A stretch of DNA of 5,027 nucleotides from an uncultured Acidimicrobiales bacterium (GTDB taxonomy: Bacteria; Actinomycetota; Acidimicrobiia; Acidimicrobiales; UBA10347), in NCBI GenBank assembly GCA_937942965.1, contig CALDGN010000116.1:1-5027 (forward strand). Reading direction: 5' to 3'. The notes beneath the pieces are model-generated. The model did not search any database, had not been told where the DNA came from, and saw nothing but the letters and a program-made list of their open reading frames with translations. A program made the position numbers and the translations under genes. Shown here one piece after another: positions 1 through 5,027 of the stretch (position 1 is the first letter of the stretch; every line of letters begins with the position of its first letter).

Positions 1-869
1 CCGTCGCCAGCTCCAACACCCCCGCCGATGCGGAAGGGCTCGCGAACCTGGTCGACGGGCTCGAAGCACGCCGCTTCGACACCCTGTGGCTGTCGGACAC
101 GCCGTTGACGACGGCCGTCGAACCCCTGATGGCACTCGCGATTGCGTCGGCACGCACAATCCGACTCAAGCTCGGCACCAACGTCGTGATCCCCGGCCGC
201 AACCCTCTCCACCTAGCCAAAGAGCTCGCCCACCTCGACCGGCTGAGCAACGGCCGCCTGCTGCTGGCGTTCATGCCTGGGATCGGATCGCCGACCGAGC
301 GGGCCGCCCTCGGCGTGACCGGCGTCGACCGCAACAAGCGAGTCGCGCAGACGATCGAGATGTGTCGGGCGTGGTGGGCGGGCGAAGCCGTCACCGGCGA
401 CTACATGGGGTTCAGCTACGACGAGGTCCGGGTCGGTCCCCCGCCGATACAAGACCCGCTCGAGATCTGGCTTGGCGGCAACGGACCGAAGGGGCTCGCG
501 CTCACGGCGTCGCACGCCGACGGCTGGCTCGGCTCACGAGCCACACCTGCCGAGGCTGGGGGCCATCGCCGCACCATCGAAGCTGCTGCCGCCGAGGCTG
601 GGCGCATCATCGATGACGACCACTTCGGCATCAGCATTCCGTATGCCCGCGTCGACCTCGACGACCGAGTCGTCGCCGCCATCATGCGCAACACCGACGC
701 GGAACGAACCGACATCTTGCCGTTCGGCCCGGTCGAGCTCGCCGACTTGATTCAACGCCACCTCGACGCAGGCATCACCAAGTTCGTGTTGCGGCCTATG
801 GCGTTGCATGACGGCTGGGACGTCGAACTTGACTACCTCGCCGAGCACACGCTGCCGTTCCAGAACTAG
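1..869 (+). CDS. LLM class (luciferase-like) flavin/F420-dependent oxidoreductase, 5' partial
   Basis: The reading frame is open from the left edge (first full codon at position 3) to TAG at 867-869, giving 288 visible residues, so the true start lies upstream; the TTG at 105 is internal, not a start. The family uses a TIM barrel binding FMN or reduced coenzyme F420 to oxidise or reduce small organic substrates in the cytoplasm. Visible family hallmarks are an LWLSD strand near the start, RLKLGT followed by a P-x-R-x-P loop (about nt 162-207), the LDRLSNGRL segment (about nt 234-260) and the late IWLGGNGPKGL phosphate-loop-like segment (about nt 466-498). The usual family length of about 290-330 residues suggests that only some 10-30 N-terminal residues are missing. 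Which cofactor it uses and its substrate cannot be told from the sequence; F420 is likely only if the host is an actinobacterium. An 85-bp gap separates it from the next gene. Confidence 0.9.
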   Translation, partial: VASSNTPADAEGLANLVDGLEARRFDTLWLSDTPLTTAVEPLMALAIASARTIRLKLGTNVVIPGRNPLHLAKELAHLDRLSNGRLLLAFMPGIGSPTERAALGVTGVDRNKRVAQTIEMCRAWWAGEAVTGDYMGFSYDEVRVGPPPIQDPLEIWLGGNGPKGLALTASHADGWLGSRATPAEAGGHRRTIEAAAAEAGRIIDDDHFGISIPYARVDLDDRVVAAIMRNTDAERTDILPFGPVELADLIQRHLDAGITKFVLRPMALHDGWDVELDYLAEHTLPFQN

Positions 870-901
870 GCCCTGGCCGGGTACTGACGTTCGGTCCGCG
901 G

Positions 902-929
902 GTGGCACCGGTCGGCGTTTGGCTATCGT
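902..929 (+). promoter_or_regulatory. Possible promoter for the lipoprotein gene
   Basis: GTGGCA at 902-907 (4 of 6 matches to TTGACA) and TATCGT at 924-929 (4 of 6 to TATAAT, and fitting the TANNNT form) are separated by 16 bp. A transcript from this pair would begin near 936, leaving a leader of about 19 nt before ATG 955, or almost none before the in-frame GTG at 937. Matches of this quality occur by chance in GC-rich DNA, so this is only a candidate. Confidence 0.25.
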
Positions 930-954
930 CGTCGCCGTGTTGCTGGTGTTAGCC

Positions 955-1833
955 ATGTCAAACATACGTCGCGGCGTGCGCGCCCTCGGCGTCACTACTG
1001 CGCTCGTCATGCTGCTGGGCGCCTGCGCGTCCGAGGCAACAGACCAAGCCCAAGTGGTCACCGCCGCACCGACCGCCGTGCCAACGACTCCGCCGCTGAC
1101 CGTCCCGACCGAGACGCCCGTTCCGACGGCGACGGCCATCCCCGAGCCCACGGCGACTCCGCTTCCGGCGCCGACCGCAGAACCGACGCCGACCGTCGAG
1201 CCGACGCCAGCCCCTGCGGCGACGGCCGAGCCTGCGGAAGCGGAGAGCGCTGCGGAACAGACCTCCGCTCCAGTCGAGGTTGCCCCAACCGCTACTCCAG
1301 TGCCGGCACCTACCGAAGCCCCGACGCCGCTCCCGACACCGATTCCGACAGCGACCGTCGAAGCAACCGAGCCAGACACACCTGTCTCCGGCGTTGACCC
1401 CGTTCCCGCCACAGACACGACGCCAACCGCCGTCGTCGTCGTGACCTCGAACGAGCCGCCGCTGGAGTGCTACGACCCCGTCATCAGCATCTACCGCGCC
1501 TTCGTCGACGGCGTCGACTCACTCTCGTTCGAGGGCGGCCGCGTCACCTGCATCGGAGCGGCGACGAACGGCGTCTCCGCCGCCCGCAGCTACCGGCACT
1601 TGAGCGGACTCGTCATCAGCCGAAACAACAACTACATCTTTAACAGCGCAGGCACCGGCTACATCAACTTCAGCGGCGCCGTGCACTTCTGCATCAACGG
1701 ACAGGCATCGAGCGCACCGATCCAGTCCGAGACCGTGCCATCGCTCCTCAATGTGATCGAGGCCGAAATCCAGCGGCAGGTCGCACAAGGCGCCACCGGC
1801 CCGACCTCATTCAGCGGCAGCGCCCAATGCTGA
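955..1833 (+). CDS. Secreted lipoprotein with Pro/Thr-rich stalk and four-cysteine C-terminal domain
   Basis: This 292-residue protein has a clear lipoprotein signal: basic residues R5, R6 and R9, a hydrophobic core from about 10 to 21, and the lipobox L21-G22-A23-C24. Cleavage and lipidation at C24 would anchor it outside the membrane. Residues about 39-158 are a low-complexity Pro/Thr/Ala/Glu stalk, as in proteins that hold a domain away from the membrane or through the cell wall. Residues about 165-292 form a compact domain with C172, C199, C246 and the final residue C292, which could make two disulfides. I do not recognise the domain and assign no function. ATG 955 is chosen because it gives a textbook signal peptide; in-frame GTG 937, GTG 946 and TTG 919 would add a second hydrophobic stretch. 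No good Shine-Dalgarno sequence precedes ATG 955. The gene may be co-transcribed with the flavoprotein 36 bp downstream. Confidence 0.85.
   Translation: MSNIRRGVRALGVTTALVMLLGACASEATDQAQVVTAAPTAVPTTPPLTVPTETPVPTATAIPEPTATPLPAPTAEPTPTVEPTPAPAATAEPAEAESAAEQTSAPVEVAPTATPVPAPTEAPTPLPTPIPTATVEATEPDTPVSGVDPVPATDTTPTAVVVVTSNEPPLECYDPVISIYRAFVDGVDSLSFEGGRVTCIGAATNGVSAARSYRHLSGLVISRNNNYIFNSAGTGYINFSGAVHFCINGQASSAPIQSETVPSLLNVIEAEIQRQVAQGATGPTSFSGSAQC
1069..1428 (+). other. Low-complexity Pro/Thr-rich stalk-coding segment
   Basis: This segment codes for residues about 39-158 of the lipoprotein. Short degenerate units such as EPTPTVEPTPAP and APTPLPTPIPTA recur without a fixed period. At DNA level it is dominated by CCGACG/CCGAC-type words, so slippage and length variation between strains are plausible. 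The same composition leaves a long open frame on the opposite strand rich in Gly/Val/Ala, which is a by-product and not a gene. Confidence 0.75.
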
Positions 1834-1837
1834 TGAA

Positions 1838-1863
1838 CCAGTGTTGATTCAGCCAGTGTTGAT
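1838..1863 (+). repeat. 11-bp direct repeat in the lipoprotein-flavoprotein gap
   Basis: CCAGTGTTGAT occurs exactly at 1838-1848 and again at 1853-1863, a 15-bp period with a 4-bp spacer TTCA G-less core (1849-1852 reads TCAG). The pair fills most of the 36-bp gap and ends 6 bp before the flavoprotein ATG. It may be a small slippage duplication or a pair of protein-binding half sites; the sequence does not decide. Confidence 0.6.
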
Positions 1864-1869
1864 GAGCGC

Positions 1870-3102
1870 ATGCATTTCGACCTCGTCGTAGTCGGAGGCG
1901 GCGCGGCCGGCTTCTTCACTGCGATCACCTGCGCTGAGCACTCCGATAAGTCGGTGCTGATCCTCGAGAAGACCGGGCAGCTGCTCCAGAAGGTCAAGAT
2001 CTCGGGCGGTGGTCGCTGCAACGTCACCCACAACTGCTTCGACCCCCGCGAGCTCAGCCGCAACTACCCCCGAGGCGAGAAGTCACTGATCGGCCCACTG
2101 CATCGATTCGGCGCCGCCGACACCGTCGAGTGGTTCGCCCAACGCGACGTGGCCCTGACGACCGAGGCCGACGGCCGGATGTTCCCCGTCTCGAACCGAT
2201 CCCAAACGATCGTCGACGCCTTGCTCAACTCAGCTCGTGCCGCCAAGGTCGACATCCGAACGTCCGAGGGCGTGACTTCGATCGCCACGACCGCGCCTGA
2301 CGAGCACGGCGCCCGTTTCGAACTCACCACCGACGCCACTGCCGCCTACACGGCAGCCAACGTCATGATCGCCACGGGCGGAACCCGCAGCGCAGCTGGT
2401 GCGAAGCTCGCCGCCGACCTCGGCCACGAGCTGCAGCCCGCAACCCCATCGCTGTTCACCTTCAAGATCAAGGACCCCCGCATCGACGACCTGAGTGGCC
2501 TCTCGGTGAGCAACGCCGAGGTCAGCATTCAGCAGAGCAAGCTCCGCAGCGAAGGCCCGGTGCTGATTACCCACTGGGGGCTGAGCGGGCCAGGCATCTT
2601 GAAGATCTCTGCCTGGGGCGCACGCGAACTCGCTGAACGTGACTACCGATTCGACATCACCGTGAACTGGCTACCGGGCGAAGATCCGGCGCAGGTCATC
2701 GCGGCCCAGCGCAACAGCGAGGGAAAGCGGCACTTGTCGACCCGCAGCCCGTTTGCGTCGATCCCGAAACGCCTCTGGCAGCGCATGCTTGTCGCCGCAG
2801 CCATCTCCGACGACGACACCTGGGGCCAGCTCACCAAGGCCCAAACGAACCAGCTCGTGCGCGAGCTCACCGCCGCGACGTTCGCCGTCAACGGCAAGAG
2901 CACCAACAAGGACGAGTTCGTCACCTGCGGCGGCATCGTCCTCGACGAGATCAACTTCAAGACCATGGAGAGCAAGCTCGTCCCCGGCCTCTATTTCGCA
3001 GGAGAAGTCATCGACGTCGACGGGATCACTGGCGGCTTCAACTTCCAGAACGCCTGGACGAGCGGCTTCCACGCCGGTACCGCCATCGCCAGCCAGTCCT
3101 AA
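1870..3102 (+). CDS. HI0933/YhiN/BaiN-family FAD-dependent oxidoreductase
   Basis: This is a complete 410-residue flavoprotein of the usual family length (about 400). The N-terminal Rossmann fold shows G9-x-G11-x-x-G14 after a run of hydrophobic residues, with E33 at the end of the second strand placed to bind the FAD ribose. The family signature KISGGGRCNVTH spans residues 43-54. Further conserved segments are THWGLSGPG (234-242), VTCGGI (351-356), FAGEVIDVDG (376-385) and TGGFNFQNAW (387-396), the last closing over FAD. Most members are uncharacterised soluble flavoproteins; BaiN, a clostridial relative, is implicated in bile-acid dehydroxylation, and some databases call the family aminoacetone oxidases. 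Neither role can be transferred here. ATG 1870 is the only sensible start because no alternative start codon lies just upstream in frame; an ATG at 1862 is in another frame. No clear Shine-Dalgarno sequence is seen. The gap to the lipoprotein gene is too short for a convincing separate promoter, so shared transcription is likely. Confidence 0.95.
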   Translation: MHFDLVVVGGGAAGFFTAITCAEHSDKSVLILEKTGQLLQKVKISGGGRCNVTHNCFDPRELSRNYPRGEKSLIGPLHRFGAADTVEWFAQRDVALTTEADGRMFPVSNRSQTIVDALLNSARAAKVDIRTSEGVTSIATTAPDEHGARFELTTDATAAYTAANVMIATGGTRSAAGAKLAADLGHELQPATPSLFTFKIKDPRIDDLSGLSVSNAEVSIQQSKLRSEGPVLITHWGLSGPGILKISAWGARELAERDYRFDITVNWLPGEDPAQVIAAQRNSEGKRHLSTRSPFASIPKRLWQRMLVAAAISDDDTWGQLTKAQTNQLVRELTAATFAVNGKSTNKDEFVTCGGIVLDEINFKTMESKLVPGLYFAGEVIDVDGITGGFNFQNAWTSGFHAGTAIASQS

Positions 3103-3105
3103 TCG

Positions 3106-3570
3106 CTAGCCGCTGATCTCGACGATCAGCTCGACCTCGACGGCGATGTCGAACGGCAGCGAACCCATCCCGACTGCCGAGCGGGCATGGCGGCCGGCAT
3201 CGCCGAACACCTCGACCATCAGGTCCGAAGCGCCATTGATCACCTGAGGGTGCTTGCCGAACTCGGGCGGGCAGTTCACCATGCCGAGCAGCTTGATGAC
3301 CTCGGTGACCCGGTCAAGCGAGCCAAGGTGCTGGCGCATCGTCGCCAGCAGTCCGAGCCCGCAACGCCGGGCCGCGTAGTAGCCCTGATCGACGTCGAGC
3401 CCGTCGCCGACCTTGCCGCGAATCGACTTGCCATCGATGTCGATCGGGCCATGCCCGGACACGTACAACACATTGCCCGTCTGCTTGGCGGTGACATAGC
3501 TACCGACCGGCGTCGCTGGCTCGGGCAGCTCAAGTCCAAGCTCGACGATTCGTTCTTCAGGAGTGGCCAT
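3106..3570 (-). CDS. RidA (YjgF/YER057c/UK114) family protein
   Basis: This 154-residue protein reads on the minus strand from ATG at 3570-3568 to TAG at 3108-3106. RidA proteins are small trimeric cytosolic enzymes; the archetype hydrolyses reactive enamines/imines such as 2-aminoacrylate released by PLP enzymes. Visible features are the N-terminal GNVLYVSGHGP strand (32-42), the VTEVIKLLGMVN strand (88-99), and the C-terminal ARSAVGMGSLP (129-139) followed by VEVELIVEI (144-152). R130 lies where the substrate-carboxylate-binding arginine of active RidA enzymes sits, and E145 or E147 near the usual glutamate. The length exceeds classic RidA (about 130), and the NGASDLMVEVFG segment (112-123) fits a longer, less studied subfamily, so deaminase activity is likely but unproven. 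The frame stays open upstream to 3912, but homology begins at this ATG; no strong ribosome-binding site is seen. It converges on the flavoprotein gene with a 3-bp gap. Confidence 0.93.
   Translation of the reverse strand: MATPEERIVELGLELPEPATPVGSYVTAKQTGNVLYVSGHGPIDIDGKSIRGKVGDGLDVDQGYYAARRCGLGLLATMRQHLGSLDRVTEVIKLLGMVNCPPEFGKHPQVINGASDLMVEVFGDAGRHARSAVGMGSLPFDIAVEVELIVEISG
3112..3130. terminator. Hairpin at the convergent gene ends (weak terminator candidate)
   Basis: GCTGATC (3112-3118) and GATCAGC (3124-3130) are perfect 7-bp arms around a 5-nt loop TCGAC. The hairpin begins 10 bp after the flavoprotein stop and lies within the last codons of the RidA gene. No T-rich tract follows on either strand, so a standard intrinsic terminator is not supported. 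It could still slow or protect the 3' ends of the two convergent transcripts. Confidence 0.25.
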
Positions 3571-3597
3571 GGCCAACGCTAGGCCACAGCTCCACTC

Positions 3598-3626
3598 GCG
3601 ATACGAGTTGCTATGGAATGCGTCAC
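3598..3626 (-). promoter_or_regulatory. Possible promoter for the RidA gene
   Basis: Reading the minus strand, GTGACG (3626-3621; 4 of 6 matches to TTGACA) and TATCGC (3603-3598; 3 of 6 to TATAAT) are separated by 17 bp. Transcription would begin near 3591, about 20 nt before the ATG. The spacing and position are right but the hexamers are weak. Confidence 0.25.
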
Positions 3627-3719
3627 GATCGCGCGGACGGTGACGGCGACCCCCTACGGTTAGCGCCGCGCTAGGCACAAGGTTGCCTGGTGGGCTTGCA
3701 GAGAAGCACCGGTTTCGCA

Positions 3720-3746
3720 TTCTCATCGTGAGCCTCACGTAGAGAA
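3720..3746. promoter_or_regulatory. 27-bp imperfect palindrome, operator candidate
   Basis: The core CGTGAG (3727-3732) and CTCACG (3734-3739) mirror each other exactly around C3733. Beyond a 2-bp mismatch on each side, TTCTC at 3720-3724 mirrors GAGAA at 3742-3746, so 11 of 13 pairs match. The single-base centre makes a tight RNA hairpin unlikely, which favours a site for a dimeric DNA-binding protein. It lies in the divergent region, 149 bp from the RidA ATG and 82 bp from the helicase ATG, and directly abuts a TTGACC (3748-3753) that resembles a -35 element facing the helicase, although no good -10 follows at the right distance. Confidence 0.5.
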
Positions 3747-3751
3747 ATTGA

Positions 3752-3771
3752 CCCCGACGATCCGTACGGGG
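3752..3771. repeat. Short inverted repeat with CCGTACGG palindrome
   Basis: CCCCG (3752-3756) and CGGGG (3767-3771) are perfect 5-bp arms around 10 bp, and an 8-bp perfect palindrome CCGTACGG (3762-3769) overlaps the right arm. It lies between the 27-bp palindrome and the helicase start. Arms this short arise easily in GC-rich DNA. Confidence 0.3.
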
Positions 3772-3793
3772 CACAACCGAAACCCACAATCCG

Positions 3794-3816
3794 CGCCGAC
3801 ACATGTTGTGTCGCCG
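3794..3816. promoter_or_regulatory. Inverted repeat just upstream of the helicase start (leader hairpin or operator)
   Basis: CGACACA (3797-3803) and TGTGTCG (3807-3813) are perfect 7-bp arms around TGT; after one mismatched pair, CG (3794-3795) and CG (3815-3816) pair again, giving 9 of 10 pairs over 23 bp. It ends 12 bp before the helicase ATG, so in RNA it would form a stem next to or across the ribosome-binding region, and as DNA it could be an operator. The in-frame GTG at 3808 lies inside the right arm. Confidence 0.45.
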
Positions 3817-3828
3817 AATGGAATCTTC

Positions 3829-5027
3829 ATGCCCCCCACCACTTCCCCCACGTTCGCCGATCTTGGCGTGCCTCAATCCATCTGTGATGCGCTCGCTGCC
3901 CGCGACATTCACGCCCCGTTCGACATTCAGGCCGCAACGCTCGTCGATGGCCTCGCTGGCCGCGACGTGCTCGGACGAGCACCAACCGGCTCAGGCAAGA
4001 CCATCGCCTTTGGCATTCCGGTCGTCGCCGACCTGCCCAAGGCTCGCCCCCACCATCCAACAGCGCTGGTCCTCGCCCCGACTCGTGAACTCGCCGACCA
4101 GATCCGTGTCGAGCTGGCCTCGTTCTGCAAGCCCGCACGTGTCGGCGTCGTCTACGGCGGCGTCGGCTACGGCAAGCAGCTGCGCCTGCTCGAGCAAGGC
4201 GTCGACGTACTCGTCGCCTGCCCGGGCCGCCTCGAAGACCTGATCCAGCGCGGCGACGTCAACCTCTCCGAGGTCGAGCGCGTCGTCCTCGACGAAGCCG
4301 ATCGCATGGCCGACATGGGCTTCATGCCCGCGGTCCGCCGTCTGTTGGACCAGACCCGCAACGATCGCCAGACCGTGCTGTTCTCGGCGACGCTCGACGG
4401 CGACGTCGCCAAGCTCACTCGTGACTACCAGCACAACCCGGTCCGTCACGAAGTCGGCGAATCGACCCCCGACATCACCCTGGCCGACCACCTATTCTGG
4501 AAGATGGACAAGAGCGAGCGCACCGAAGTCACGGCGCTTGCGGTCACCGCCGAATGGCCTGCCATCATCTTCTGCCGCACCCGCCACGGTTGCGATCGCC
4601 TGAAGAAGCAGCTCAGCAAGCTCGGCGTTGACGCCGTCGCCATTCACGGTGGCCGCAGCCAAAACCAGCGCACCCGAGCCCTCGATGACTTTACGACGTC
4701 GCGGGCCCAGGCGCTGGTCGCAACCGATGTCGCCGCGCGTGGCATCCACGTCGATGGCGTCGCCCTCGTCGTTCACTACGACCCACCTGAAGATCACAAG
4801 ACGTACGTGCACCGCTCCGGCCGCACCGCCCGCGCTGGTGCCAGTGGCATCGTCGTTTCGCTGCTCACCGCCGAGCAGATGAAGGACGCCAAGTCCGTCA
4901 TGCGCAAGATCGATCTGAACGAGCCAATCACGGCTCCGTCGATCGATGACATCCGTGCGCTCGCAAGTGGCGAACCGAAGCCAGAGCGAGCACCAGCCCG
5001 CGAGCCGCAGCCGCAGAACAACGGCGG
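3829..5027 (+). CDS. DEAD-box ATP-dependent RNA helicase, 3' partial
   Basis: The frame runs from ATG 3829 off the right edge, giving 399 visible codons. DEAD-box helicases use ATP to unwind short RNA duplexes in ribosome assembly, mRNA decay or cold adaptation. All core motifs are visible in order: Q motif (F9 to Q34), motif I APTGSGKT (51-58), Ia APTREL (83-88), Ib CPGR (131-134), II DEAD (155-158), III SAT (186-188), IV AIIFCRTR (245-252), V ATDVAARGI (298-306) and VI HRSGRTARAG (328-337). Motif Ib has C131 where TPGR is more usual. From about 380 the chain becomes Pro/Arg/Glu/Gln-rich, the start of the disordered tail common in RhlE/DeaD-like proteins; the tail is cut, so the subgroup cannot be named. 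ATG 3829 leaves a typical short lead before the Q motif; in-frame GTG 3808 would add seven residues. Only a weak GGA (3820-3822) stands in for a Shine-Dalgarno sequence. It is divergent from the RidA gene. Confidence 0.95.
   Translation, partial: MPPTTSPTFADLGVPQSICDALAARDIHAPFDIQAATLVDGLAGRDVLGRAPTGSGKTIAFGIPVVADLPKARPHHPTALVLAPTRELADQIRVELASFCKPARVGVVYGGVGYGKQLRLLEQGVDVLVACPGRLEDLIQRGDVNLSEVERVVLDEADRMADMGFMPAVRRLLDQTRNDRQTVLFSATLDGDVAKLTRDYQHNPVRHEVGESTPDITLADHLFWKMDKSERTEVTALAVTAEWPAIIFCRTRHGCDRLKKQLSKLGVDAVAIHGGRSQNQRTRALDDFTTSRAQALVATDVAARGIHVDGVALVVHYDPPEDHKTYVHRSGRTARAGASGIVVSLLTAEQMKDAKSVMRKIDLNEPITAPSIDDIRALASGEPKPERAPAREPQPQNNG

Noticed and set aside
549..602. 12-bp direct repeat GCCGAGGCTGGG at 549-560 and 591-602
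   Set aside because: Both copies are in the same frame and encode AEAG in Ala-rich helices of the LLM protein; codon bias explains it.
871..881. CCC/GGG mini-hairpin just after the LLM stop
   Set aside because: The stem is 3 bp with no T-tract, too weak to call a terminator.
808..954. In-frame upstream extension of the lipoprotein from ATG 808
   Set aside because: It would overlap the LLM coding region and add a basic, low-quality stretch before the signal peptide; ATG 955 gives a standard lipoprotein signal.
534..1418. Long minus-strand open frame (294 codons) rich in Gly, Val and Ala
   Set aside because: It is the complement of the Pro/Thr-rich lipoprotein stalk and of the end of the LLM gene; its repetitive composition follows from the sense codons and it crosses two well-supported genes.
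3187..3582. Plus-strand open frame opposite the RidA gene
   Set aside because: It is a shadow frame; the minus strand holds a clear family protein and this translation shows no recognisable motifs.
3571..3912. Upstream extension of the RidA frame to an ATG at 3912
   Set aside because: It would run antisense through the helicase start and the intergenic region; similarity to the RidA family begins at the ATG at 3570.
1..5027. A defence system, mobile element, CRISPR array or biosynthetic cluster
   Set aside because: No transposase, integrase, nuclease, toxin-antitoxin pair, regularly spaced repeat or linked pathway enzymes were seen; the identifiable genes are common chromosomal families.

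Overview
The window is GC-rich, gene-dense bacterial DNA with third codon positions strongly biased to G/C. A luciferase-like oxidoreductase of the kind that often uses coenzyme F420, a lipoprotein with a long Pro/Thr stalk and weak Shine-Dalgarno signals together suggest a high-GC Gram-positive (Actinomycetota, perhaps an Acidimicrobiia-like lineage). That placement is an inference from style and gene content; no marker gene is present.

Layout. (1) Positions 1-869, plus strand: 3' part of a luciferase-like (LLM class) oxidoreductase, cut by the left edge. (2) 870-954: short gap with a weak promoter-like pair. (3) 955-1833, plus: a secreted lipoprotein with a lipobox, a roughly 120-residue Pro/Thr/Ala/Glu stalk and a four-cysteine C-terminal domain that I do not recognise. 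(4) 1834-1869: 36 bp carrying an 11-bp direct repeat. (5) 1870-3102, plus: an HI0933/YhiN/BaiN-type FAD flavoprotein, complete with family motifs at both ends. (6) 3106-3570, minus: a RidA (YjgF/YER057c/UK114) family protein, convergent with the flavoprotein and separated from it by 3 bp. (7) 3571-3828: 258-bp divergent intergenic region with three inverted repeats within about 100 bp, the best being a 27-bp imperfect palindrome. (8) 3829-5027, plus: a DEAD-box RNA helicase with all core motifs, cut by the right edge in its basic/proline-rich tail.

The genes do not form an obvious pathway. The lipoprotein and flavoprotein could share a transcript because the gap is too small for a separate promoter. 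The RidA gene and the helicase are divergent and share one control region. I see no mobile element, tRNA, rRNA, CRISPR array or recognisable defence system. Most of the window is ordinary chromosomal housekeeping; the parts that deserve a second look are the unclassified lipoprotein domain and the palindromes between the RidA gene and the helicase.
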